Assembly: GCA_964605385.1 (NCBI GenBank) | Contig: CAZSCK010000013.1 | Span: 1-45,147, forward strand | Reading direction: 5' to 3' | Source of the DNA: JAGLTQ01 sp964605385 | GTDB lineage: Bacteria > Pseudomonadota > Gammaproteobacteria > UBA6429 > Thiohalophilaceae | DNA length: 45,147 bases | Part shown: positions 1-7,803 of the stretch, in pieces | Numbering within the stretch: the stretch's first letter is position 1 | Layout: each line of letters starts with the position of its first letter | The notes under the pieces: model-generated | What the model saw: only the letters and a program-made list of their open reading frames with translations | Databases searched by the model: none | Told to the model about the DNA's origin: nothing | Position numbers and translations under genes: made by a program

Positions 1-110
1 GGCCGACAGCTGACGCTTAATTTTTAAATTGGGTTGCTTAAACACCCTGTTAACGTAATGGGGTTTACATAATCTAGGTATAACCACTAATGCTATATTG
101 TCGTATATAA

Positions 111-136
111 AAAAAGCCCCGAATTCGGGGCTTTTT
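111..136. terminator. Bidirectional terminator downstream of the parvulin gene
   Basis: A perfect 26-base palindrome (five A, GCCCC, GAATTC, GGGGC, five T) gives a GC-rich stem with a T-tract on either strand. It lies 22 bases past the stop of the minus-strand parvulin gene and should end the yciB-yciI-parvulin transcript. The symmetry means it could also stop transcripts arriving from the left. Bases 1-110 show no gene. Confidence 0.85.
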
Positions 137-157
137 CATTATTAAATAAAGTATTAT

Positions 158-961
158 TTATTTAACTTCAATTTTTGCTTTGCTACGTAAGTTCAAAACA
201 TATTCTTGTAAACGTTTGTTTTGAATAATCGGTTTGATTTGATTTTTAACATCTTCAAACTTTGGTAATTCACGTTTACGTGAATCTTCTAGTTTAATAA
301 TGTGAAAACCGAAACGTGTTTTAACAGGTTTTTGGCTGTGAGTGCCTTTTTTCAGTTTGGCTGTTGCTTTAGAAAAGGCAGGAACCATTTGTGCAGAAGA
401 GAACCAACCTAAGTCACCACCATTTTTTCCTGATGGGCCAGTAGATTCTTTTTTAGCAACTTCTTCAAAGTTTGCACCATCGTTAAGCTCTGCAATTAAT
501 TTTTTTGCTTTTTCTTCATCTTTTACCAGGATGTGACGGGCTTTAAATTCTTTTGGATCTGCTCCACCGATTTGTTTGTCATAAACTTCTTTTAATTCTT
601 TATCACTAACAGGTTTAGATGCAGGTGATTGAGCAATCAAAGCCTGAATTAATAAGTTATTTTTAAGTAGTTCAAGTTGAGCTTTTATTTTTTTATTTTT
701 ATGTAGTTTAAGTTTTTTCGCTTCTTGTAGAAGAACTTCACGATTAATTAATTCATCTAAAATAACCTGACGGTTAATAGGAGCTGCTTGTTTACCTTTA
801 GCATTCTTAGCTTGACGTTGTTTTAAATGATTTTGGTATTGGGTTTGTGTAATATTTTTACCGTTTACTGCAGCGACTGTATTTTTACCTAAAGCAAAGG
901 CTGAGTTGGATAGTAATGTTGCGAGTAAAAAACTCGCTGCACTTAATGTAATTCTGTTCAT
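158..961 (-). CDS. Secreted parvulin-type peptidyl-prolyl cis-trans isomerase
   Basis: A 267-residue protein with a Sec signal peptide (about residues 1-23, ending SNSAFA). A short SurA/PrsA-like N-terminal segment follows (AAVNGKNITQTQY, about 30-45), then a charged helical linker and a parvulin domain at about 138-230 (ARHILVKDEEKA, GGDLGWFSSAQMVPAF, TRFGFHIIKLED). The family isomerises prolyl bonds and assists folding of exported proteins, so it should act in the periplasm. It is the last gene of a minus-strand run after yciB and yciI, 27 bases from yciI, and is followed by a strong terminator. It is shorter than SurA, which has two parvulin domains, so the PpiC/PrsA-like label fits better. 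The exact client is unknown. Confidence 0.9.
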   Translation of the reverse strand: MNRITLSAASFLLATLLSNSAFALGKNTVAAVNGKNITQTQYQNHLKQRQAKNAKGKQAAPINRQVILDELINREVLLQEAKKLKLHKNKKIKAQLELLKNNLLIQALIAQSPASKPVSDKELKEVYDKQIGGADPKEFKARHILVKDEEKAKKLIAELNDGANFEEVAKKESTGPSGKNGGDLGWFSSAQMVPAFSKATAKLKKGTHSQKPVKTRFGFHIIKLEDSRKRELPKFEDVKNQIKPIIQNKRLQEYVLNLRSKAKIEVK

Positions 962-988
962 ATTATTTTCCTTAATGATTTTCTTGAA

Positions 989-1288
989 TTAGGGTAATAC
1001 TTTTTTAAAGGGTTTAACGATAACTGAGTCATAAACTCCCGCTTTAATATAAGGGTCTTCATCGGCCCAGGTTTGTGCTGCTTTTAATGATTCAAATTCT
1101 GCCACAATTAACGAGCCAGTAAAACCTGCAGGACCGGGATCAGTGTTATCAATAGCAGGGTGGGGGCCAGCTAATATTAAACGACCTTGCTCTTTTAGTT
1201 CTTGTAGACGTTCTACATGTGCTGGTCGAACGGAGAGTCTTTTTTCCAGACTGTTTTCGACATCTTGTGAAATGATTGCGTACAACAT
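989..1288 (-). CDS. yciI: YciI-family protein
   Basis: A 99-residue protein covering the whole YCII domain, a ferredoxin-like alpha/beta fold. It starts MLYAIISQD and has the family's R-P-A-H segment (about 22-25), the LILAGPHP stretch and the ADEDPYIKAGVY segment near 75-86, whose Asp and conserved His belong to the proposed active site. The biochemical role of stand-alone YciI is not established. The gene begins one base after the yciB stop on the same strand, so the two are almost certainly co-transcribed, as in many gammaproteobacteria. The length is normal and nothing looks broken. Confidence 0.9.
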   Translation of the reverse strand: MLYAIISQDVENSLEKRLSVRPAHVERLQELKEQGRLILAGPHPAIDNTDPGPAGFTGSLIVAEFESLKAAQTWADEDPYIKAGVYDSVIVKPFKKVLP

Positions 1289-1289
1289 T

Positions 1290-1886
1290 TTATTCTGCTT
1301 CTTTTTTTAATTTATCTTCTATTTTGTCGTTTGCTTCCGTCTTTTCTTCAGGCATGTGTTTTGCCAGAAAAACAGCCTGTAAAATAACAAATAGAACTGT
1401 TAGTCCCAACATACCATAGGTTTTAAAATCGACCCATGTACTGAGGTCGTAATTAAATGCAACATACAAGTTTGCAAAACCCATCGCCGTAAAGAAGGCA
1501 ACCCATGCATAGTTTAATTTGTGCCAAATAGTTTCTGGTAATTCAACAGCGTGAGCCATCATTCTTTTAACAAAAGGTTTTTCGCCGAAAAACTGACTGC
1601 CAAGGAAAGCAATCGCAAACATCCAGTTAACTCCGGTTGGTTTCCATTTAATAAAGACAGGATCTTTTAATATTAAGGTGGCACCACCGAGTACTGTAAT
1701 GAGTACTAATGTGACGATATGCATTTTTTCAACACGTTTGTTTTTAAGCCAGAACAGAAAAACCTGTAGTATGGTCGCGATAATAGCCACCGCAGTTGCC
1801 GCGAGCACACCTTCCTGGGGATCGTCGTAAAATTTAAAGGTAATAAAAAATAATGCGATAGGGAAAAAATCAAATAAAAACTTCAT
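1290..1886 (-). CDS. yciB: Inner-membrane protein YciB (septation protein A family)
   Basis: A 198-residue, strongly hydrophobic protein with about five membrane segments. It starts MKFLFDFFPIALFF, the typical opening of the family, and carries the conserved FFGEKPFVKRMM and W-x-K-L-N-YAWVAFF stretches near 98-145. YciB is a cytoplasmic-membrane protein linked in enterobacteria to cell-envelope maintenance and cell-length control; its mechanism is not settled. The C-terminus is a charged cytosolic tail rich in Glu and Lys. It is the first gene of the yciB-yciI-parvulin unit. Its upstream region holds two hairpins (1951-1983 and 1999-2033). Confidence 0.93.
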   Translation of the reverse strand: MKFLFDFFPIALFFITFKFYDDPQEGVLAATAVAIIATILQVFLFWLKNKRVEKMHIVTLVLITVLGGATLILKDPVFIKWKPTGVNWMFAIAFLGSQFFGEKPFVKRMMAHAVELPETIWHKLNYAWVAFFTAMGFANLYVAFNYDLSTWVDFKTYGMLGLTVLFVILQAVFLAKHMPEEKTEANDKIEDKLKKEAE

Positions 1887-1950
1887 AGGTTAAAATCACT
1901 TCTCTTAAAAATATGTTCAAAGTTGGGTTTATTCGTTAATTAATAAAATT

Positions 1951-1983
1951 GCCGCTTCATCAGGTAAAGGTAATAAAAGCGGC
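1951..1983. promoter_or_regulatory. Hairpin in the yciB leader region
   Basis: GCCGCTT at 1951-1957 pairs with AAGCGGC at 1977-1983, a 7-bp stem with a 19-base loop. Read on the minus strand, the stem is followed by AATTTTATT, so it resembles a weak terminator or attenuator 65 bases before yciB. No leader peptide is evident. Confidence 0.3.
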
Positions 1984-1998
1984 TCAAATATTAAATTC

Positions 1999-2033
1999 AT
2001 AATTCCGACGATATGTATTCTAGTCGGAATTAT
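1999..2033. promoter_or_regulatory. 11-bp inverted repeat between yciB and rnm
   Basis: ATAATTCCGAC (1999-2009) and GTCGGAATTAT (2023-2033) are exact reverse complements separated by 13 bases. The repeat lies in the 437-base gap between the divergent yciB and rnm genes. It could be an operator for a dimeric regulator or a structured leader; it has no T-tract on either side. The rest of the gap (2034-2323) shows no convincing gene. Confidence 0.4.
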
Positions 2034-2323
2034 ACCGTGATTTAAGCTTAATATGCGCTAAGGATGCCCCTGTTCTGATTTGTCTGTGTTGGCTTTTATT
2101 ATTTTATGAGTGGAATTGGTTGTTTTTTCTACAATTTGAAGATTATTTTATCCTCAACTCTTGCCGCTACCACCCAGTTGGTATCCTTTATATTATGCTA
2201 TTACGCTTTTAGGACAGTATATGTGGAAAATTGTTTCAGTTGTATAGAGAATTTTATGCATTATTGTTTATTGTCCTTACACAATAACAATGGTTTCTGT
2301 ATTCGGGTAAACTCTTGTTAACT

Positions 2324-3199
2324 ATGAATTTACACTGCGATTTACACAGTCATTCCACGATTTCTGATGGAACATTAACTCCAACAGAGTTGGTTTTGCG
2401 TGCCCATGAAAAAGAAGTCGAAGTCTTTGCTTTAACCGATCATGATGCGACCGAAGGCTTGAAAGAAGCTGCTGAGGCAGCCTCTAAAGTCGGGCTCAAT
2501 TTTGTTGCTGGTATTGAGCTTTCAGTGACATGGAGTCATCAGACAATTCATATTGTTGGGCTTGGAATTAATCCTGATGATGAGACTCTAAATCAAGGTT
2601 TAAAAGTATTACGTGAATTTCGAGGCCGCCGTGGTGAAGAGATTGCACTTAAATTAGAAAAAAAGGGTTTAGAGAACCCACTTGAAGGCGCAAAAAAGTT
2701 TGCTAATGGTGAAATTTTAAGCCGTACCCATTTTGCCCGCTATTTGGTGGAGCAGGGTAAAGCAAAAGATATTCGTCAGGTTTTTAAACGTTATTTAGTT
2801 AGAGGGAAGCCGGGCTATGTGGCCGGCAAATGGGCCAGTTTGGAAGAGGCCTTGTCCTGGATTCATGGCGCGGGCGGTATCGCGGTTATTGCCCATCCTG
2901 CACGATATAAAATTTCAGCAACACGTTTACGCCAGTTGATTGCTGAATTCAAAGAACTTGGCGGAATAGGTTTTGAGGCTATCTCGGGTAGCCACAGTCC
3001 AGATGAAGAGTTGAGAATGGCACAATTGGCCAATAAATTTGAGCTATATGTGTCTAAAGGCTCGGATTTTCATAGTCCGGAAAATGTCTATCGAGAATTA
3101 GGCTATTTACCGGATATCCCTTCGGGCAGCATACCTATTTGGCACAGTGATGCATGGAAAGAGCGGATAGGCGCGGTTAAATTGGATGAGCTTAAGTGA
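2324..3199 (+). CDS. rnm: PHP-domain 5'-3' exoribonuclease (RNase AM, YciV/TrpH family)
   Basis: A 291-residue PHP phosphoesterase. Metal-binding motifs are visible in order: HCDLHSHSTISDG at the start, LTDHDATEG near residue 40, GIELS near 65, AHP near 193 and KGSDFH near 244. Characterised YciV proteins are 5'-3' exonucleases that trim rRNA 5' ends and degrade short RNAs with a metal cluster. The stop codon overlaps the GTG start of yciO (GTGA), so the two are translationally coupled, the usual arrangement. I chose the ATG at 2324. An in-frame TTG at 2315 would add three residues and sits at a fair distance from a GGG upstream, so the start is uncertain by nine bases. Confidence 0.9.
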   Translation: MNLHCDLHSHSTISDGTLTPTELVLRAHEKEVEVFALTDHDATEGLKEAAEAASKVGLNFVAGIELSVTWSHQTIHIVGLGINPDDETLNQGLKVLREFRGRRGEEIALKLEKKGLENPLEGAKKFANGEILSRTHFARYLVEQGKAKDIRQVFKRYLVRGKPGYVAGKWASLEEALSWIHGAGGIAVIAHPARYKISATRLRQLIAEFKELGGIGFEAISGSHSPDEELRMAQLANKFELYVSKGSDFHSPENVYRELGYLPDIPSGSIPIWHSDAWKERIGAVKLDELK

Positions 3200-3819
3200 G
3201 CCAGTTTTTCCAAATTCATCCCGATAATCCGCAGCAACGGTTGATTCATCAAGCGGTTGAGGTGTTACGCAAAGGTGGCGTTATCGTTTATCCAACCGAT
3301 TCTGCTTATGCTTTGGGTTGCCATATTGGCGATAAAAAAGCGCTCGATCGTATTCGTGCTATTCGACAGGTTGATAATAAACACAATTTTACCTTGATGT
3401 GTCGTGATTTGTCCGAAATCAGTATTTACGCGAAGCTGACCAATAACTCGTTATATCGAACTTTGAATGCACATACACCGGGTGCTTATACCTTTATTCT
3501 TAAAGCAACTTCTGAAGTGCCGAGACGATTAATGCACCCAAAACGACGTACGATAGGGATTCGCGTACCGGCAAACCCCATTGCACATATGATGCTTGAA
3601 GAACATCGCGAGCCCATTATGAGTACCACGCTTATTTTACCGGGAGATGATATGCCGCTAACCGATCCTTATGATATTCGTGAATTACTTGAACATCAGG
3701 TCGATTTAGTTATTGATGGTGGTTATTGCGGACTTGAAGCAACCACAGTTGTGGATATGACGGATGATATACCTGAAGTGGTGCGTAAAGGTGAGGGTGA
3801 TTCATCGCCATTTGAGTGA
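3196..3819 (+). CDS. yciO: YciO/Sua5/YrdC-family protein (threonylcarbamoyl-AMP synthase-like)
   Basis: A 207-residue protein with a single YrdC-like domain and no Sua5 C-terminal extension. Family motifs: GGVIVYPTDSAYALGC (27-42), the KHNFTLMCRDLSEIS segment, PGAYTFILKAT (near 94) and RTIGIRVPANPIA. Members bind ATP-like nucleotides and double-stranded RNA; the TsaC/Sua5 branch makes threonylcarbamoyl-AMP for the t6A37 modification of tRNA. The opening and the position after rnm and before trpS match YciO rather than TsaC, so whether it is the main t6A enzyme cannot be decided here. It starts at a GTG overlapping the rnm stop by four bases. Confidence 0.88.
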   Translation: MSQFFQIHPDNPQQRLIHQAVEVLRKGGVIVYPTDSAYALGCHIGDKKALDRIRAIRQVDNKHNFTLMCRDLSEISIYAKLTNNSLYRTLNAHTPGAYTFILKATSEVPRRLMHPKRRTIGIRVPANPIAHMMLEEHREPIMSTTLILPGDDMPLTDPYDIRELLEHQVDLVIDGGYCGLEATTVVDMTDDIPEVVRKGEGDSSPFE

Positions 3820-3960
3820 ACTTATATAATCATGGGCTTTTGACTCGACAATATTCCACGTATAATCCGTCTCATAATGCGAATAATAAAACCATCATAT
3901 ACATCCGCCTAATCTAGCGAAAATACTAAACTTCCAAATGGAAACTCTCAGGAGAAAAGA

Positions 3961-5178
3961 TTGAATTCTTTAACGAATCAACAGCAACGTGTGTTGTCTG
4001 GCATGCGTCCAACCGGCGCTTTACACCTTGGTCATTATCATGGTGTTTTAAAAAACTGGATAAAACTTCAGCATGAACATGAGTGCTATTTTTTCGTTGC
4101 AGATTGGCATGCGCTGACGACACATTATGAAGAGTCCCATATCATTCAAGAAAGTGTCTGGGATATGGTGATTGATTGGCTGGCTGTGGGTGTAAATCCG
4201 GGTTCGGCAACGTTATTTATTCAATCAAAAGTACCTGAGCATGCGGAGCTGCATGTTTTACTTTCGATGATGACACCACTTTCATGGCTTGAACGCGTGC
4301 CGAGCTACAAAGATCAACAGTTAAAGTTAAAAGAACGTGATCTTGGTACTTATGGATTTCTAGGTTATCCGTTACTGCAAAGTGCAGATATCTTGATGTA
4401 CAAAGCAGGTTTAGTCCCTGTGGGGGAAGATCAAGTTGCACATGTTGAATTGACCCGAGAAGTGGCAAGACGCTTTAATCATATTTACGGTCGTGAAGCA
4501 GGCTTTGAAGAAAAAGCCGAAGCTGCAGTGAAGAAAATGGGGAAGAAAAATAGCAAGCTTTACAATGAGTTACGTAAGAGTTATCAGGAAAAGGGTGATA
4601 CGGAAGCACTCGAAAAAGGTAAAGCTTTATTAGATACTCAACAAAATATTACGCTTGGTGATAAAGAGCGTTTGTTTGGTTATTTAGAAGGCAGTGGTCG
4701 TATTATTTTGCCAGAACCTGAGTCTATATTGACTCCCGCATCTAAAATGCCAGGATTAGATGGTCAAAAAATGTCCAAATCCTACGGTAATACCATCGCA
4801 TTACGAGAAGATCTTGATGTGGTTGAAAAGAAATTACGTACCATGCCAACCGATCCTGCTCGAGTGCGCAAAACTGATCCGGGTGAGCCAGAAAAGTGTC
4901 CTGTCTGGAATTTGCATCAGGTATACTCAGATGAAGAAACCAAAGCCTGGGCAGCGGAAGGGTGTCGTACTGCGGGTATTGGCTGTATTGAATGTAAAGG
5001 TCCCATTATTGATGCCGTAAAAGCAGAATTAGTGCCGATTCATGAGCGAGCAAAAGAATTTGAAGCCGATCATGATCTGGTTCGAAATGTCATAAATGAA
5101 GGTTGTGAACGAGCTCGTGATGTCGCTAAACAGACGATCACTGAAGTGCGTCAAGTCATGGGGCTTGAATATAATTAA
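3961..5178 (+). CDS. trpS: Tryptophanyl-tRNA synthetase, long form with Fe-S-type cysteine motif
   Basis: A 405-residue class Ic synthetase that charges tRNA-Trp in the cytosol. The HIGH-type motif is GALHLGHY (19-26) and the KMSKS motif is at 270-274. It is longer than the roughly 330-residue E. coli enzyme because of an insertion at about 175-245 (rich in Lys and Glu) and a C-terminal extension. Cys313, Cys335, Cys342 and Cys345 give C-x21-C-x6-C-x2-C, very close to the 4Fe-4S motif described for the Thermotoga maritima enzyme. The start is a TTG, supported by AGGAG at 3950-3954, six bases upstream, with no nearby in-frame ATG. It is followed 31 bases later by scpA. Confidence 0.95.
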   Translation: MNSLTNQQQRVLSGMRPTGALHLGHYHGVLKNWIKLQHEHECYFFVADWHALTTHYEESHIIQESVWDMVIDWLAVGVNPGSATLFIQSKVPEHAELHVLLSMMTPLSWLERVPSYKDQQLKLKERDLGTYGFLGYPLLQSADILMYKAGLVPVGEDQVAHVELTREVARRFNHIYGREAGFEEKAEAAVKKMGKKNSKLYNELRKSYQEKGDTEALEKGKALLDTQQNITLGDKERLFGYLEGSGRIILPEPESILTPASKMPGLDGQKMSKSYGNTIALREDLDVVEKKLRTMPTDPARVRKTDPGEPEKCPVWNLHQVYSDEETKAWAAEGCRTAGIGCIECKGPIIDAVKAELVPIHERAKEFEADHDLVRNVINEGCERARDVAKQTITEVRQVMGLEYN

Positions 5179-5209
5179 CTACAATATAGTTAAAGTGAGA
5201 TAAAGACAC

Positions 5210-6028
5210 GTGGAAACAGAAAACACTAAAGCTGAACAACAAGAAATGCCTTTTGCAGTAGTGCAGGGTGCGCCTCTTACGGTTGTTCCAAAAGATCTTT
5301 ATATCCCACCTGATGCATTAGAAATTTTTCTGGATGAATCATTTGAAGGGCCGTTAGATTTACTGCTTTATCTTATTAAACGTCAAAACCTCGATATACT
5401 TGATATTCCTGTAGCTGATATTACGTTGCAATATATGGAATACATTAATTTAATGGAAGATATGCGTTGGGAGTTAGCGGCTGAATATCTTTTAATGGCT
5501 GCGATGCTCGCTGAAATTAAATCTCGCATGTTATTACCGCGTCCAAAATCGGATGATGAAGAGGAAGGCGATCCACGTGCAGAATTAGTGAGACGTTTAC
5601 AAGAGTATGAGCGCTTTAAAAAAGCAGCAGAAGATATTGATTATTTACCTCGTCTGCAAAGAGACATTCATGTTGCTGAAGTAAAAGGGCCGGATCTTAA
5701 AATTGTACGTAATCCACCAGAAGTTGATTTGAAAGAAGTGCTATCTGCATTTAAAGATATTATGAAACGTGCATCACTACTTGAGCATCATTATATTACG
5801 ATGGAGCCGTTATCCGTTCGTGAACGTATGTCGAAAGTATTAGAGCAACTAAATGCCGATACCTTTACTGACTTTGGTGAACTGTTCACTATTGAAGAAG
5901 GTAAGAGTGGTGTTGTTGTGACTTTGCTCGCGATATTAGAACTCATCAAACAATCATTGATTGATATAGTACAAACAGAATTGTATGGTCAAATTCATGT
6001 TAAAGCATTAGTCGCTGTTAACAAATAA
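5210..6028 (+). CDS. scpA: Segregation and condensation protein A
   Basis: A 272-residue kleisin subunit of the SMC-ScpAB complex, which compacts and helps separate chromosomes. The N-terminal kleisin signature FEGPLDLLLYLIKRQNLDI is at about 45-63, followed by VADITLQYMEYI and AAEYLLMAAMLAEIKSRMLLP. The C-terminal winged-helix part includes VVTLLAILELIKQ. A leader of about 35 residues precedes the usual start of homology. It begins at GTG 5210. scpB follows after 22 bases, so the two form one transcription unit. The presence of ScpAB implies an SMC protein elsewhere rather than MukBEF. Confidence 0.93.
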   Translation: METENTKAEQQEMPFAVVQGAPLTVVPKDLYIPPDALEIFLDESFEGPLDLLLYLIKRQNLDILDIPVADITLQYMEYINLMEDMRWELAAEYLLMAAMLAEIKSRMLLPRPKSDDEEEGDPRAELVRRLQEYERFKKAAEDIDYLPRLQRDIHVAEVKGPDLKIVRNPPEVDLKEVLSAFKDIMKRASLLEHHYITMEPLSVRERMSKVLEQLNADTFTDFGELFTIEEGKSGVVVTLLAILELIKQSLIDIVQTELYGQIHVKALVAVNK

Positions 6029-6050
6029 ATTAAAGTCAGGATATTTTTAC

Positions 6051-6836
6051 ATGAGTGAGTCTACACCAATAGAAGCTTCGAACGAAAACCAGGAAGACGT
6101 TAACGAAAGTCTGGATAAGCCTAAAAAAATTATCATTAATTCTGATCTTAGTGAAACAGAGGTAATGCGTATTCTTGAAGCTGCATTATTTTCAGTTGGG
6201 CAAACATTAAATGTTGAACGTTTAATGGATTTATTTCCTTATGATAAACACCCTGGCAAAGATGCACTTCGTGATGCCTTGAAAGCATTGCAAGAACAGT
6301 ATTTAGAAAACACTTCGCTTGAATTAAAAGAAGTCAGCAGTGGATTCCGTTTTCAGGTAAGAGATGATTACTCAAGTTGGGTGGCTAAATTATTTGAAGA
6401 ACGTCCGGCACGTTATTCTCGTGCAACACTGGAAACACTGGCATTAATTACTTATCGCCAGCCGATTACACGTGCAGAAATTGAGGAAGTACGTGGTGTT
6501 AGCGTAAGTTCACAAATCATGAAATCAATGATTGAGCGTGATTGGGTTCGAATAATTGGTCATCGAGATGTACCTGGTAAACCGGCACTTTATGCTACAA
6601 CAAAAGGCTTTCTGGATTATTTTAATCTTAAAAGTTTGACTGAGTTACCGCCACTGGCAGACTTGCGTGATATTGATGCAATTAATGCAGAGCTGGATCT
6701 CCAGGTTCCTACTGTGTCTTCAACACCTGCTGCAAATAGTGAAGAAAATACTAATGATGATATTGAATTAGCTTCGATGCCTGAAGATATGTCACATCAA
6801 GATGAAGACAACGAAACACCTGAAGTTATACATTAA
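6051..6836 (+). CDS. scpB: Segregation and condensation protein B
   Basis: A 261-residue protein with two winged-helix domains (about 35-110 and 115-195). Typical segments are ILEAALFSVGQTLNVERL, GFRFQVRDDYSSWVAKLF and TLALITYRQPITRAEIEEVRGV, with the conserved GHRDVPGKPALYATTKGFLDYF ending the second domain (given here as landmarks near 168-189). ScpB dimerises and binds ScpA in the SMC complex. The N-terminal 30 residues and the last 60 are acidic and look disordered; the acidic tail is longer than in many homologues. It follows scpA by 22 bases. Confidence 0.93.
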   Translation: MSESTPIEASNENQEDVNESLDKPKKIIINSDLSETEVMRILEAALFSVGQTLNVERLMDLFPYDKHPGKDALRDALKALQEQYLENTSLELKEVSSGFRFQVRDDYSSWVAKLFEERPARYSRATLETLALITYRQPITRAEIEEVRGVSVSSQIMKSMIERDWVRIIGHRDVPGKPALYATTKGFLDYFNLKSLTELPPLADLRDIDAINAELDLQVPTVSSTPAANSEENTNDDIELASMPEDMSHQDEDNETPEVIH

Positions 6837-6848
6837 ACTTTCTATTTC

Positions 6849-6924
6849 AGTTGCGATGACTGCATGGACGCAGTTAGCTATAACCGCTTTTCTGGAGATT
6901 GCTTCGTTTCACTCGCAAAGACAG
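6849..6924. repeat. Degenerate palindromic intergenic repeat
   Basis: Between scpB and rluB the right half (6894-6924: GGAGATTGC, then TTCGTTTC, ACTCGCAA and GACAG) has the form of the widespread GTCATTGCGAG/GCAATCTC type of repeat. The left half (CAGTTGCGATGACTGC, 6849-6864) is eroded. It is related in its end sequences to the better preserved copy at 32618-32728. Confidence 0.5.
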
Positions 6925-6964
6925 TAGTCTTTCCTTTTTAATTTAAAGAAAATCACAATCTCTT

Positions 6965-7795
6965 ATGGATGAAAAACTTCAAAAAGTATTAGCCCGTGCA
7001 GGTATCGGTTCTCGTCGTGAGATGGAACGTTGGATTGAGCAAGGTCGCGTTAAAGTTAATGACAAAGTTGCAACTATTGGCGATCGTGTTTCTGATAAAG
7101 ATAATATTAAAGTTGATAACAAGTTTATTAGTCAACGCCGTACTCAAGTTCAACAAAGAGTCATTGCTTACCATAAACCTGTTGGTGAAGTTTGTACTCG
7201 AGATGATCCAGAAGGTCGAACGACTATCTTTAAAAATTTACCTGTACTTAAGACTGGTCGTTGGATTAGCGTTGGTCGACTGGATTTAAATACCAGTGGT
7301 TTATTGTTGTTAACAACCGATGGTGAGTTAGCAAATAAGTTAATGCATCCATCAAGTGAAATCGAGCGTGAATATGCTGTACGTATTTTAGGTGAGGCAT
7401 CACCTGAAATAATTCAAGAACTTAAAAAGAATGTTCCGCTTGATGATGGTGATGCGCATTTTGTTGAGGTTAAAGCAGCCGGAGGTCAAGGCGTTAATCA
7501 TTGGTATCATGTTGTTTTGAAAGAAGGGCGTAATCGAGAAGTACGTCGTTTATGGGAATATTTTGGTTTTGCAGTTAGTCGTCTAATGCGAATACGTTAT
7601 GGTGATATTAAGTTAGAACGTCGTGTGCGCCCATCTAAAAGTGAAGACTTAACAGATAAAGAAATGATTGCACTTTATAAATCTGTTGGACTTAATTATG
7701 TGATTGCTGAGCCAAAGAAAGATAAGAGTCGTTTTAAAGGTAATATGACAGCTAAAAAAGCGAATCGTCTGGTATATAAAGGAAAGGGGCGTTAA
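6965..7795 (+). CDS. rluB: 23S rRNA pseudouridine synthase, RluB type
   Basis: A 276-residue protein with an N-terminal S4 RNA-binding domain (about 4-60: KVLARAGIGSRREMERWI) and an RsuA/RluB catalytic domain. The catalytic Asp is Asp107 in GRLDLNTSGLLLLT. KEGRNREVRRLWEYFGF is the typical later motif (near 188-204). RluB makes pseudouridine 2605 of 23S rRNA; the close paralogue RluE/RsuA types cannot be fully excluded, but the S4 opening and the neighbour scpB favour RluB. The C-terminus is a short Lys/Arg-rich tail, likely RNA-contacting. It starts at ATG 6965, 128 bases after scpB, with a degenerate repeat in the gap. Confidence 0.9.
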   Translation: MDEKLQKVLARAGIGSRREMERWIEQGRVKVNDKVATIGDRVSDKDNIKVDNKFISQRRTQVQQRVIAYHKPVGEVCTRDDPEGRTTIFKNLPVLKTGRWISVGRLDLNTSGLLLLTTDGELANKLMHPSSEIEREYAVRILGEASPEIIQELKKNVPLDDGDAHFVEVKAAGGQGVNHWYHVVLKEGRNREVRRLWEYFGFAVSRLMRIRYGDIKLERRVRPSKSEDLTDKEMIALYKSVGLNYVIAEPKKDKSRFKGNMTAKKANRLVYKGKGR

Positions 7796-7803
7796 AAAAG
7801 CTA

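Noticed and set aside
2106..2321. 71-codon open frame upstream of rnm
   Set aside because: Cys- and Leu-rich low-complexity translation with no family pattern, no good ribosome-binding site, and overlapping the region right up to the rnm start; probably chance in an intergenic region.
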